Assembly: GCF_003576645.1 (NCBI RefSeq) | Contig: NC_044930.1 | Coordinates: 22,590,182 to 22,654,181, forward strand | Reading direction: 5' to 3' | Source of the DNA: Ipomoea triloba | Taxonomy: Eukaryota > Streptophyta > Magnoliopsida > Solanales > Convolvulaceae | DNA length: 64,000 bases | Part shown: piece after piece, positions 1-11,195 of the stretch | How the letters are laid out: each line of letters begins with the position of its first letter | Numbering within the stretch: position 1 is the stretch's first letter | Made by a program: the position numbers and the translations under genes | The notes under the pieces: model-generated | The model's input: the letters and a program-made list of their open reading frames with translations, nothing else | Told to the model about the DNA's origin: nothing | Databases searched by the model: none

Positions 1-870
1 TTAATAAAATAACATCTGTATGTTTAATTTTGTTTAATTATAGATGTAATAAGTGTATGTTTAATTTTTTTTTTTAAATTATGTTCATAGTATGTTCATG
101 TTTAATTTCCTTGATTGATTAGATAAATCTATACTATAGCAAGTATAAAAAAACAGTTTAATAAAAATATAATGAGTGAATTAATTTATTAATTAACATA
201 ATTGTTAAGATTTTATTCAAAAGTAACCATTAGGATAATTTTATGTGTAATAATCAATTTGGAATAATTAGCATAATAATATGTGAATTGGAATAATTAT
301 CATAATTTTTTGTAATCTCCTTTAATTATGGACTTAACATATGTATTATCAATTTCCTTATCTGATTAGATAAAATGTATATTACATAAAGTATTAATTC
401 CTTAATTGCCATAATTTTTAAAATTTTATTCAAAAGTGATCAAAGAAGTGAATGGGCAATTGATATTATTTGAAGTAAAAAAAATATAAAATAATTGTCG
501 TAAGGAGAGAATCTCTATATTCAATTACCATAATAAATTAAGATGTTAAATACGATTAGCAATTACCATGGGTCATTTAGATGGTAAATAGTATATATGA
601 TAATTACCTATATAAATTACCATAAAATAACATATTAATATATTGATCAGCATTATAACAAAGGTTGTAACTTGTAAGCCTTCAAGGTACGCTATATATT
701 AGGAAAAGTATCAATTAATTTAAATATGATAGGAAATTACCATAAAATAACATATTAATATATTGATCAGGATTATAACAAAGGTTGAAAGTCTTTTAAG
801 GCAATTGTATTATTACTAAAATGCCCTTCAGTTTGGGCAGGAAAACTCTTCAGACACTTCTGTTATTATA
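1..870. other. AT-rich intergenic DNA with a short direct repeat
   Basis: No gene is seen. A segment of about 60 bp with core ataacatattaatatattg occurs twice, near 613-675 and 733-795. The stretch near 811-870 (core aaaatgccctt, cagacacttctgtta) recurs near 4620-4680, so it belongs to a dispersed repeat. Confidence 0.6.
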
Positions 871-874
871 TATA

Positions 875-903
875 CTAGTGTTTTACCCGTGCGATGCACG
901 AAC
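875..903 (-). mobile_element. Possible Helitron 3' terminus
   Basis: Read on the minus strand there is a small hairpin (cgtgc-atc-gcacg), about ten bases, then CTAG followed by T. Hairpin plus CTRR end with insertion before T is the known layout of Helitron 3' ends. The matching 5' TC end was not found, and the motif is short, so this is tentative. Confidence 0.3.
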
Positions 904-1559
904 AAAATTATGTTATTATGAATTTAAATAAAAAATTTAAAAAATGTAAATATTTTAAAATGTACAATATAATAATATAGTTGTAATTTCATATATTTGG
1001 TTAAGTATCTATTTTCATAGCATATAAAATTTAAATTTAAATTTTGTATAATTAATAAAGTCTCTAATTAATCATGCACACATTTAGATAAATTTATAGA
1101 AAATAATTGCATAATTAATTTGATTTATTCCTAAGTGTATTTCATATATATTATAATTCCAACAATATGAATAATAACTAAGAAAATTATATTTAAAAAA
1201 ATGCAAATTTTAATTTTTGTATTAGTAAATTTAAATTCTAATTGAATCATTTCCTTAATGATTGTATAATACGTCGTATATATAAATAATATTTATTAAT
1301 ATGTATGTAGGCAAATTCTACAATATAATTTCCATAATTGTAATATATATTGATAGATTTATAATTAAAATAATCACATCTAAAATTAACAAAATTAGCA
1401 TTTTAATTTTGTATAAATTAGCATTTTAATTTTGTATGATTAATATAGTGCATAAATATAAGTATTTATTTTACTATTAAGTAAATTTCGTTTCCTAATT
1501 GAATTCCATTTTCTTTTCCATTTTTTCTTTTTTAAGGCTAACATTATTAGTATTAATTA
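904..1559. other. AT-rich intergenic DNA, nothing recognised
   Basis: Long A/T runs with many stops in all frames. No gene or structured repeat was recognised. Confidence 0.6.
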
Positions 1560-1612
1560 GTGGAGGCAACTGTTGAGTCTTTGTGCTTCAGTAGGTTGAG
1601 AAAGTAGCTATG
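1560..1612 (+). repeat. SINE 3' fragment
   Basis: The words gtggaggcaact, ctttgtgcttca and taggttgagaaagta also form the 3' part of the tRNA-derived SINE copies at 5.97, 34.0 and 40.6 kb. The pol III box region is missing here, so this is a 5'-truncated copy. Confidence 0.5.
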
Positions 1613-1893
1613 AACAGATACTACATTGTAACAGAGTCAGTAGTACTCAAAAAAAAATTAGTGAATTACAGATCTTTTCTTTTTCCTTTTTAGTGCTAAC
1701 TTTTTTTACTGATTATTATTGGTAGTAATAAGTGAATTCCATTTCCTTTTCTATTTTTCATTTTCTATTGTTTGAGCACAAGTGTTTGGGCGGGCTTGTA
1801 TGAAAGGAGGATTTTGTTAATAATAGTATAGATTTCATATCCTTATTGTGCTTAATTAGTAATTTTTGATAGAATTTTCCTTTTTATTGGTAA

Positions 1894-1895
<2 letters not shown>

Positions 1896-1947
<52 letters not shown>
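1896..1947. repeat. (TTA)n microsatellite
   Basis: About 17 tandem TTA units, inside AT-rich DNA (1613-2213) in which no gene is recognised. Confidence 0.95.
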
Positions 1948-2210
1948 GTTTCATGGTAAGTTACTTTAGTTTCCTTTTTCATTTTTCCTGGTAAGTTAAT
2001 TTCGTTTTTTTTTTTTCTATTTTTCCATTTTTACTACTAATATTATTAGTATTAATCAGTGAATTATGGATCTTTTTTTTTTCTTTTTTATTGTGTCCTA
2101 AATAATTTTTCTTTTTCTATTGTTTAGGCAGAAGTGTTTCGACAGGAATGTACGAAATGAAATTTTTGTTAGAATTTTCTTTTTATTGGTAACCATATTA
2201 TTATTAGCCC

Positions 2211-2213
<3 letters not shown>

Positions 2214-2240
<27 letters not shown>
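2214..2240. repeat. (TA)n microsatellite
   Basis: Run of TA that abuts the left end of the hairpin element at 2241. Confidence 0.9.
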
Positions 2241-2244
<4 letters not shown>

Positions 2245-2437
2245 ATGATCAGGTGCGGCCGTGCGGTTCACACCACTCAATGTTACGAAATAAACCACTC
2301 AATGTTAAGAAACACACCACACAAATATGCACTGTGGTGTGTTTCTTAATATTGTGGTGTGTTTCTTAACATTGAGTGGCGTATTTCGTAACATTGAGTG
2401 GTGTGTGACCGCACGGGAGAGCACGGCCGCATTTGAA

Positions 2438-2438
<1 letters not shown>
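2241..2438. mobile_element. Foldback MITE (family B) between (TA)n runs
   Basis: The ends are inverted: ggtgcggccgtgcggt on the left faces ccgcacgggagagcacggc on the right, and the interior (caccactcaatgtta / taacattgagtggtg) continues the pairing into a hairpin of about 200 bp. Both sides are TA dinucleotide runs. Related copies are at 7.6-8.05 kb and 19.86-20.23 kb. No coding capacity. Confidence 0.75.
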
Positions 2439-2480
<42 letters not shown>

Positions 2481-2481
2481 N

Positions 2482-2535
<54 letters not shown>
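2439..2535. repeat. (TA)n microsatellite with an N at 2481
   Basis: About 90 bp of TA with one ambiguous base at 2481, probably an unresolved repeat length. Confidence 0.95.
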
Positions 2536-2540
<5 letters not shown>

Positions 2541-2843
2541 GTCTTATGCCTAGTACAGTTACGTATAATAAAATTGATTAGAACAAAAGCATAGATTGAT
2601 CTATGTACATATTGACATTTAACATTCCTTATAAATATTGAATTGTTATCTCCTACATACAAATGGGTATCCTAAATTGGGGAACTGAAAATTAAACTTC
2701 TACAACTTCAATCTTCATTAGTCTCCCGTTCAAGGCTAGATTCTGATACTTTCTCAGGACTTTCATAGTATTTGAGGACTATAAAAAAATCAATTATGCA
2801 ATTCACTACCACAATTACACGTACATGTATGTATTCATCACAG

Positions 2844-2900
<57 letters not shown>

Positions 2901-3604
2901 ATATGCATATAGGTGGGAAACATAGAAATTGAAAAGAAAACTGGAGAGAGAATACATACCAAAGGAAATGTTAACGACGATGGAAAGATGACAGCGATCT
3001 ACCATTCTTGAAAAAACCTTAGAGAGAGAATTAAATTCTTGAATCTCTTGAGTAGTGCGCAAGGGGGGAGGCAAGCCCAAGTTCAGTCCTATCATTTTAT
3101 AGGCTTGGCGTAGGGACCCTTTTTTATTTGCATTCAATTATTAATTTCCATTTCCTTTTTCAATTTTCATTTTCTAGTATTAATAATTAATTTCTGTTTT
3201 CATTTTCATTTTCAATCAATTAGGTGTCAATTAGGGATTTTTTTTAATTTTTAGTCAATTAGTAATTTTCGTTTCAAACAAATTTTACCTATTTTTTCAA
3301 TCCAAATACAGCATAATACTCCGTATTAATGTAACAATGATATACAAAATTTAAAAAAGAAAGCAAATAAACCAAACAAAAAACAACAATGGTTAAAGCC
3401 AAATAATAAATAATATATAATATATAATTAATACTACGTAATAATATAAAAACAACAATAGTTAGCCGTGAAACAAAAAAAAAAACAAATATAAATAAAC
3501 CACACAAACAAATTTAAATAAACAATATAAACAAATTAGTAGAGGGGTTTAGAACATATATATGAATATGAATTCAAAAATATATATTATGACTCAAGAA
3601 ATGA

Positions 3605-3609
<5 letters not shown>
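2536..3609. other. Intergenic DNA with one (TA)n run
   Basis: A (TA)n run lies at 2851-2897. The rest holds no gene or repeat that I recognise. Open frames here run through the TA repeat and are not supported. Confidence 0.6.

Positions 3610-3650
<41 letters not shown>
3610..3650. repeat. (TA)n microsatellite
   Basis: TA run preceded by gtgtgtgt. Confidence 0.9.
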
Positions 3651-3653
<3 letters not shown>

Positions 3654-4673
3654 TCAAGAACATATACCTCCACATCTTCCAGCACAGATTCTAAGGTTGC
3701 TCCTCGGTTGTTCTTGACTTCGTAAAGATGAATCAATCGTACTTTTATTGCCCACGCAGTATTGTAAGCGTTTATCTTATTTAGTGCAACAAAAATAGGG
3801 GCCATTATAGGTAGATTTTTCTTCGCTATGCTATGAGGCTAAAGTGCTAAGATATAGTGAAAGATGTGAAATTGGTTGAATGATTGCATGATTTATATAG
3901 TGATATGAGAATTTATTAGATAAGAAATTTATTTGGAAAACTTTAAAAATAATTGATTAATAATAATTATTAATTGATTATTTATTGTTTTTTTGGTACA
4001 AATAAGTAAATATTATCCTAACATTTGACCATATTCTACAATGTACCTAAACTCATATGCAATCTATATTCATACCAATCACTAATAAATAATCATACTA
4101 ATCACTAATAAATCATACAAATCATTATAGAACTGTATCCATTTATATACGCATAACTTGTGTATGCACTTATATATACATAAATATCTATATAACGTAC
4201 ATATACATTATATTATATTAATTATAAATATTCCAGCTTAATAGTTATCCATATATATGTATATACCATACAATTATACATATACATACATACATACATA
4301 TATATATATATATATGCAATTATTATATAGTCAAGAGAGAGAGAGAAAAAAAAGCCAAAATCCGGCTCAGACTTCAGAATAGGAAAACTGAATGTTTATA
4401 AGCGCGCCAGACTTTTCTATTAACGAAGATAATGCTTTTTGAATCAAATTAACGAATATATATGTTCAAAATATATTAATATTGCAATAGTTTATATAGA
4501 AATTAAGGAAGGGAGAGATAGAGGTGAAAAAGGTAAGAAATTAAGAGGGGTGGAGATATATTAATTAATTATATTATTAACAAAATAAGAATTTTTTTAA
4601 TTTAATTATATTAATTATGTTGTTACTAAAATGCCCTCCAGTTTTGGGGGGAAAACTCCTTCAGACACTTCTG

Positions 4674-4674
<1 letters not shown>
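3651..4674. other. AT-rich intergenic DNA
   Basis: No gene recognised. Short TA and (GA)n tracts occur near 4292-4345. The segment near 4620-4674 is a copy of the 811-870 repeat. Confidence 0.6.

Positions 4675-4725
<51 letters not shown>
4675..4725. repeat. (TA)n microsatellite
   Basis: About 50 bp of TA directly after the repeat copy at 4620-4674. Confidence 0.95.
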
Positions 4726-4728
<3 letters not shown>

Positions 4729-4892
4729 TGGGGAGTACTCTTCTTCAACACTGAACGTGGTGTATCAAGAGGGTTTTTAAAATTTACGGAGCATAATTTA
4801 ATTTATAGTTGTATCAATGTGTGTCACATTTTTCTAAATTTAGTATTGTTTTCAAATATTTGGTAACACATATTTTCTTATTAAGATTTTTT

Positions 4893-5102
4893 TTAGAGGT
4901 GTAGTCCTAAATCAATATTTATTTGTATTATAGCATAATTTTCATCCCGTGTGGGTGCAAAATTAGTTTTGTTATATAAATTCAAAAATTGTATTATACT
5001 GTTGAATATAGAGTTATTAAATAGTAAATATAAAGTTTTGTAATTGTGAATATATAATTTTAAAATTGTGAATATGGACCAGATCCATGACATAACAATT
5101 GC
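4893..5102. mobile_element. Degenerate MITE (gaccc...gcataac family), right part
   Basis: The right end reads tggaccagatccatgacata followed by acaattg, and the interior has repeated 'gtgaatatagag'-type phrases. Both match the better-preserved elements at 37.1-37.8 kb and 45.4-45.8 kb. The left end is not clear. Confidence 0.4.
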
Positions 5103-5302
5103 AAAAAAAGTTGAATGGGCCTCATCTTAATCAAGGTCGAATGTTAAAGAGTGTTATTATTTCAGCTCAGGTAATTGTTTCGTTATCTGTATTATTATTG
5201 TGTATATATATATATATATATAATACTAATCAAAATGTCGTTAACGACCCTGATTATGCGTAAAAACAACAAATATATTTCGGTCAAGTATAGAAGAAAG
5301 AT

Positions 5303-5384
5303 CGTCACCTGAGAGATTCGAACTCTCGCGGTAAAATCCCATGTACTTAGCAGGCACAGGCCTTAACTACTCGGCCAAAGCAAC
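5303..5384 (-). pseudogene. Decayed tRNA-Ser(GCU)
   Basis: It aligns over 82 nt with the three good tRNA-Ser copies in this window and keeps the GCU anticodon. It has changes in the D arm, in the long variable arm (the GGGG/CCCC stem is lost) and in the acceptor stem (two extra G-U pairs). About 145 bp upstream and 80 bp downstream match the flanks of the 43.5- and 63.1-kb copies, so the whole module was duplicated. Probably not functional. Confidence 0.75.
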
Positions 5385-5539
5385 AATGACGTTTACGAAT
5401 GTTGGTCAAATTATTAGAAATGGATTTACAGAAGCCTATGAAAAAGCAAATATTTAAAAATTAGAAAATAAGTATTAATCTTAAAATCTTTGGAAACATA
5501 ACTTTTAAGTTTTAACTAATATGAATGTGTAATTTTCTT

Positions 5540-5969
5540 AGGGGGTGTTTTCAAACTTTGGAATCAAAATCATAATTTTAATGAGTGTAAGTTAATAAAA
5601 AAAAATCTCTTTGTTTGGTATTACTCCGCAAATTGAAGTTGAAATTGTGAACTTCTAGAATATAAATTGTATTTTTAAGTCAAAACATATAAGTTGTGTA
5701 TATTAATATTGTATGTTCATTGTATACAAATTGTGAATTTTTAAAAGGCAATTGTAAACATTCACAACACATTATGGGTTCATAGTATACAAATTGTAAT
5801 TTTTAAATTTTTTTTTTTGAAGATACAAAATTTAAAATTTTAAAAGGTAAATTGTGAACATTCAAAATTTGGGTCCACATATAATATCTGAATGTTAAAA
5901 GAATATTATTCACTCTTTTCTTTTTAGAAAAATTTCTATGACATGGTACATGCATAACAATGTCAAGAG
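5540..5969. other. AT-rich intergenic DNA
   Basis: Short inverted 'aaattgtgaac' phrases but no gene or clear element. Confidence 0.5.
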
Positions 5970-6056
5970 TACAGTTCTCAACATACTGAAGCACAAAGAA
6001 ACAGCAGCGCCTCTACTGAGACTTGAACTCACCCCTTCCACAAGATCATTGACACA
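5970..6056 (-). repeat. SINE copy
   Basis: On the minus strand the order is ggatcttgtgg-like 5' part, a box-B-like gagttcaagtctca, then gtagaggcg, ctttgtgcttcagta and ttgagaa. This is the same order as the copies at 12.5, 34.0 and 40.6 kb. Box B with a shared 3' tail indicates a tRNA-derived SINE. Confidence 0.6.
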
Positions 6057-6057
6057 C

Positions 6058-7165
6058 TTTGTTGGAAAAATAGCACTAAAATGACATTTAAGTGGCCATT
6101 TTGTGGTACAATTTTAAGTGGGGTCCACAACAGATTTGGGTCGGGTCAAAGTGAATTCAGGTTCTTCGTAGTGAGACGAAGAGATCCATATATTGTAAAT
6201 CAAATCCCAAACTGAGCTTGAAAAGGCTTAACTCGTGTACGCGGGCACGAATGTCGTTCGGAAAATTGGCCGTGCGGGCTAAGTTATGTCATATTTTTGA
6301 ACAAGTTTTACCACATGAGATCAGAAGTGATCTCTCGTTCGAGACATCAAGATGAACTGACCTCTCGCGAGAGGTAGTTCGATGTCTCGCGGTTAGCGGA
6401 GTCGACCTCTCGCGAGAAGTCGTTCGCGTCAGATGTCTCGCTGTCGGCACGATGTCTCGAAGCGTGCACTTCTCGATGGTTCGCAGACTAGACCATGTCT
6501 CACACTGCGACTCCAGTGACCTCTCGAACGCGACATTTCACCTATTGTGTCCGTTCAAAAATGACTCTTGATATTACGGAATTAATTTGATTAATTCCAA
6601 TCATTATTTTCAAAGTTATTTTGTGAATAATGGACTTGGTAGTGGGTGTAAATGTTGGTTAGTGGTAGAATTAATATTCTGCTAGTGGGTGGAGGTTACT
6701 AATGGGTTATCAATGCCATGATTAATGCTATGATCCACTCTCCTCTACTATATATTCGTAGGTGAGCAACAGTTTTAGAAGACACGAAGAAACACACAAA
6801 GTACACTAGTTTTTCTCCCTCAAAACACTGCTCATTATCCCTTCTAGCCACCTGCGTTCATCCCACGTCCTAGTTCGCCGGATCCAAGTTTGTGTGCTCA
6901 AACGGAGGATCGTAGTACGTTTTATCCTGGGAAACCTAGACCGCAACGCTCCAGCACCCCGGGAGGCGGTAAATAAGGTTTTAAGGATAGTGGCAACACG
7001 ACTCGTGCTTCCAACCACCCGAGATCGTCCTGTTTTTCATCCAAAGTTGTTTATCAGGTTTATTCAACCTTTCGTAGGTTTTATTCTCCTGTGTTATTAT
7101 CCTTCGTGGATATTTCTGTTGTAATTTCCATTTTCTATTGAATTTCGAGAATCAATTTCCTTACA
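6058..7165 (+). repeat. LTR-like segment (probable solo LTR)
   Basis: It starts TGTTGGAA and shares an ordered set of words with 8119-9060: tgagacgaagaga/t, gttcgccg, gtttgtgtgctc, ttttatcctgggaaac. A TATA-like ctactatatattc lies near 6748. The segment 6300-6540 is unusually GC-rich for the region and holds repeated ctctcgcgaga and gatgtctcg motifs. No gag/pol lies beside it, so a solo LTR is inferred; the exact 3' edge is uncertain. Confidence 0.45.
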
Positions 7166-7582
7166 CACTTCGTATTTGATAAATTATACTCTCTCATTTA
7201 GTCATTTACATCATTAACAAAGCACAATACAATTTCATAGAATATACAACTTATTATAAATTCTCTAAAAAATGAGAGAACAAAAAAAATTAATCCCATA
7301 TTTATTAGTGACTAGTCATTTTGGTCCCTCGCTATCTGTAAATATTATTCCACATTATTACTAAATTAGCCCTTGAAATGTGATGGTAAAAGACCAAATC
7401 TATTTAGTCACCAATTATTAAAAGACCAATAATGCATTTTACCTTTGCAAATTATATACTAGAGGACTTTTATTATTATAATATCTTTTTGTCTTCTATA
7501 AACTTTTAATTTACTGTAAGTCTGTATATTCGGTATATATTGGTTTGAAAGATGAACAATAAGATTTGATAGTTCTATATCT
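7166..7582. other. AT-rich intergenic DNA, nothing recognised
   Basis: No gene, RNA or structured repeat was seen. Confidence 0.5.
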
Positions 7583-7718
7583 CCTCTTCTCTTTTACTAC
7601 TTTATACATTGTTATATATATAGTCATAATTAGGTGTGACCGCGCCTTTTCCTCTTCTCTTTTACTACTTTATACATTGTTATATATATAGTCATAATCA
7701 GGTGTGACCGCGCCTTAA
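7583..7718. repeat. 68-bp tandem duplication
   Basis: The block starting cctcttctcttttactact at 7583 is repeated at 7651. It includes the left end of the adjacent family B element, so that end (cataat.aggtgtgaccgcg) is present twice. Confidence 0.85.
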
Positions 7719-8044
7719 TGTGCGGTCAGTGCAATCACACCACTATACATACAAATATATACCACTCAATGTTAAAAAATACACAACACAAATATGCACC
7801 ATTAGGTACGCATCACCAAAAAACACATCACTAGGTATGCAAATATACACTACACAGTGTTAGGAAATGCACCATTAGGGGCAGGGGAGTTATGTTGCAT
7901 TATTTTGGGTGTGTGGTGTGTTTTTTGGTGTTTTTGTGTATTTTCATTGTGGTGCATTTTATAACATTGAGTGGTGTATATTTGTATACATAGTGGTGTA
8001 TTCCGCACCGACCGCACGGGAAGGCGCCGCCACATTTGAATAGA

Positions 8045-8050
<6 letters not shown>
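7687..8050. mobile_element. Foldback MITE (family B)
   Basis: The left end aggtgtgaccgcgcc and the right end ggcgccgccacattt are inverted. The interior repeats caccactca / tgagtggtg and caccattaggtac motifs shared with 2241-2438 and 19.86-20.23 kb. Flanked by TA runs on both sides. Confidence 0.7.

Positions 8051-8083
<33 letters not shown>
8051..8083. repeat. (TA)n microsatellite
   Basis: TA run directly right of the family B element. Confidence 0.9.
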
Positions 8084-8085
<2 letters not shown>

Positions 8086-8118
8086 CTAAATGCCTGTATT
8101 CTTTTACACTTACCATTT

Positions 8119-9062
8119 GTTGGAAATTCTAGCGAAATTGATAATTTGGAGTGACTATTTTGTAGTGTAAATATATGTGGGGGTTCACTTCTAATTTGAG
8201 TTGGGTCAAAGTGGATTTGAGTTTTTCGTACTGAGACGAAGAAATTGATATATTTTACGTTCAAAATGGGTAATAAATGAATGACAAATTGATTCACAAA
8301 GTATATATATTTGAGAGAAGTAAATGTATGAGTATGAAAAGTAAAAGGGGTATGTAGCACTCGCGAAGAGTGCATTTCATTTACCATTCAAGAGATGTTG
8401 ACCCCTCGATTACAAATGGTGGAAATGTGAAATTAAGCTTGCTTAAGTAAAGCTTAAAATGATGCATTGCGAACAGTGTGCAGTGCTTAATCTTTGCACC
8501 TTTCGGTGCATTGATTAAGTTTAAGCAATATTCGGGTACTTACTTTTTAGTGACTGTTCGGAAACATCTCGAAGAATTAGTTTACTCTTCAGATTATACG
8601 AATTTCACGGTTACTCAAGTATTTTTGAAGCATGTTATTAGTGGTCAGTACGAATTAATTGTACTTAATTTCGTACTCGTATATATTATTTTAATGTTAG
8701 GTATAACCACTTCAAATGTTATAATCCGATTATTAATTTAGATTTGTGAGCCATATTAATGTTAGAATTTATTGCATCCCTTAAGTGTTTGGACAGATTT
8801 TAGAGCTACAAAATATTATTTTTCCACTCTAAGAACGTGGTCTAAGTCCTCGAAATTCTCTGCCTTTCATTTGCTTGTGTACAAGACAATTGTTCTAGTT
8901 CGCCGAAGGTCTATAGTTTGTGTGCTCGAACTATTGTACCCCGTTGATCCATTTTATCTTGGGAGACTGACTCTACAATACTCCTAGCTCAGGCAGCGAA
9001 TCGATTTTAAACAAAGAGTGTTTCGCTTGACTTGGATCACTCTCTTTCTTCTTCTTTTCTTT
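8119..9062 (+). repeat. LTR-like segment, relative of 6058-7165
   Basis: It begins TGTTGGAA and carries, in the same order as the 6.06-kb segment, gggtcaaagtg, tgagacgaag, gttcgccgaagg, gtttgtgtgctcgaac and ttttatcttgggaga. The CTCTCGCGAGAG cluster of the other copy is missing. No retroelement coding sequence lies between or beside the two copies, so both are probably solo LTRs of one diverged family. Confidence 0.45.
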
Positions 9063-9100
9063 AGTACGTGAGATTTTATTTTATAATATTTTAAATCCCT

Positions 9101-9101
9101 T

Positions 9102-9142
<41 letters not shown>
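9101..9142. repeat. (TA)n(TG)n microsatellite
   Basis: TA run followed by about ten TG units. It forms the left border of the next element. Confidence 0.95.
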
Positions 9143-9742
9143 ACCCTCGCCCAGGAAAGAAATGAGAACGCTTCGCAGCCGTCCATGTGTCCAGATCAAC
9201 GAATCAGATATAATTTTAAAAAAAACGACGCGATGACATTTTCGTAAATAACTCGAACTTTGGTGCAAGTAATTGTGTTATAAATACAAGTAGCTGGTGC
9301 ACATTTGCAAGTAAAAAGTGCAAGTAAAATCAATTACAAGTACACTTATTTTTACTTACAAGTGCAATTAATTTACCTTGTTAACATTCGTGCACCTAGA
9401 CGCACCTAATTATAACGTTAAGTGCAACGAGTTATAACATTATTAGGTGCACTTAGTATTATTGATGTTCAATGTACATTTTACTTGCACCTGTAATACA
9501 TTTTACTTGCACTTGTAATATAATTTACTTAGCTTGCACTTAAGTTCACTATATGAAACTCCTACTTGCACTTGTAATACATTTTACTTGCACTTCGATG
9601 TTCAATTATCTACGAAAATGCTACCGCATTTTTTTTTTTTTTTAAAATCAGTGTTTCTGATCCGTTAGATTTGGACACGTGGACGGATGACATGCATTCT
9701 CATTTCTTTCCTCGGTAAGTGGTTCGCACCTGAATGCACTCC
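9143..9742. mobile_element. TIR element, family C copy 1
   Basis: Terminal regions of about 100 bp are inverted. The left has gaaagaaatgagaacgc, gccgtcca.gtgtccagatc and acgcgatgacattttcg. The right has the complements ccgcattttt, gatttggacacgtggacgg and tctcatttctttcc. The interior is built of short repeats of 'cacttg', 'ttttacttgcac' and 'ataacattaggtgcac' type. It is set between simple repeats. No protein is encoded. Confidence 0.7.
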
Positions 9743-9756
9743 TATATATATATAGG
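9743..9756. repeat. Short (TA)n between two elements
   Basis: tatatatatata-type run separating family C copy 1 from the next element. Confidence 0.85.
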
Positions 9757-10237
9757 GATGGGTTCAAGCGCGGAAGAGGTCTCAGGTTTAGTTGTGCGGT
9801 TAGATCTGAGTCGTTGATCAAATCTAGATCAACGGCTCAAATCAATGAACATTTTAAAAAAAAAATGCACGTCTGAAAGGAAAAGGAAGAAACTTAAGCT
9901 AAAAATGACGCACCTTAAGTGATAGAAACACACACCTTAAGTGTTAAAATAGCGCACCTTAAGCACAGACTTACGCACATTAACTTTCCAACTGCACGCA
10001 CCTTAAGCACAAAACTTACGCACCTTAAGTTCTCAATTGCACGCACCTTCAGCACAAGACCTACGCACCTTAAACACAAACCCTATGCACCTTAAGTTTG
10101 CCCCATATAGACAATGACAAAATTGTCACCGCATTTTTTAAAAAACGTTATTAATCCTGAACGTTGATCTTGACAAGATCAATGGCTCTCATTTAACTGC
10201 CCAATCGTACTTGAGAATGCCTACAGCATGCGAATTG

Positions 10238-10238
<1 letters not shown>
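9757..10238. mobile_element. TIR element with 'cacgcaccttaag' internal repeats
   Basis: The left part (gatcaaatctagatcaacgg, attttaaaaaaaa) is inverted relative to the right part (aaaaaacgtt, gttgatcttgacaagatcaa). Between them cgcaccttaagcaca-type units repeat irregularly. It sits between TA runs, like family C, but its internal repeat is different. Confidence 0.6.

Positions 10239-10239
<1 letters not shown>

Positions 10240-10297
<58 letters not shown>
10240..10297. repeat. (TA)n microsatellite
   Basis: Nearly 60 bp of TA between two TIR elements. Confidence 0.95.
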
Positions 10298-10300
<3 letters not shown>

Positions 10301-11098
10301 TGCACTCTTGTGCGAACTATGTCCCAAGTAGGAAATGAGAACGCTCCACATCCGTCCACGTGTCCAAATCAACGAATCAGATGCAATTTTAAAAAAATGA
10401 CGCGGTGGCATTTTCGTGAATAAATGAAACTTTGGTGCACCTAGTTTCACTTGCAAGTGCACCTAGTTTCAGTTACAAGTGCACCTATTTTCGTACCTAT
10501 TTTCACTTATAAGTGCAAGTAATTTACCTTGTTAATATTCATGCACTTATTTTCGCAAATATTTTCATTTGCAAATGCAAGTAATTTATCTTGTTAATAT
10601 TTATGCACCTGGTACAACCTAGGTGCACCTAGTTATAACATTATGTGCACCTAGTTATAACATTAGGTGTACTTAGTATTGACGCTCATTGTACAATTCA
10701 CTTGCACCTGTAATACATTTTACTTGCATCTGCAATACATTTTACTTGCACTTGTGCAAGTAATTTACTCTGTTAACATTCATGCATCTGGGTGCAACCT
10801 ATGTGCACCTAGTTATAACATTAGGTGCACCTAATTATAGCATTAGGTGTACTTAGCATTGATGCTCATTGTACAATTTACTTGCACTTATAATACATTT
10901 TACTTGCATGTGCGCACCTATTTTCACTTACAAGTGCAAGTAATTTACCTTGTTAACATTTATGCACTTGGGTGCACCTAGTTATAACATTACGTGCACC
11001 TAGTTATAACGTTAGGTGCAACTACATTCCGGACACGTGGCGCGCTGTGATTCGTCCGTAATTCTCTCCTGGGCGGGCAGTACGTACCTGTACGCGAT
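10298..11098. mobile_element. TIR element, family C copy 2
   Basis: The left end gggttgcactcttgtgcgaa and following gaaatgagaacgctc, gtccacgtgtccaaatc match the right end of the 47.55-48.31 kb copy in reverse. The right end (ggacacgtggcgcg, gtgattcgtccg, tacgcgatc) matches that copy's left end. The interior is a degenerate array of gtgcacctagttataacatt units. TA runs lie on both sides. Confidence 0.75.
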
Positions 11099-11195
11099 CA
11101 TATATATAGGAGTAGATGAATAAAAAAGTAACAGTGGGTATTTACCTTATTGAAGGACTAAGTTCCAGTGGTCGTTAGCTCTTCCTCGGCTCTTA

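Noticed and set aside
2327..2662. Open frames rich in Tyr-Ile on both strands
   Set aside because: They are translations of the (TA)n microsatellite and the family B hairpin, not proteins. The same holds near 2838-3137, 3587-3805, 7850-8387 and 10193-10462.
5303..5384. Fourth functional tRNA-Ser gene
   Set aside because: The variable-arm stem is lost and the D arm is altered, so it is called a pseudogene.
10400..11000. Regularly spaced short repeats resembling a CRISPR array
   Set aside because: The units (gtgcacctagttataacatt) are degenerate and unevenly spaced and have no unique spacers. They form the inside of a plant TIR element.
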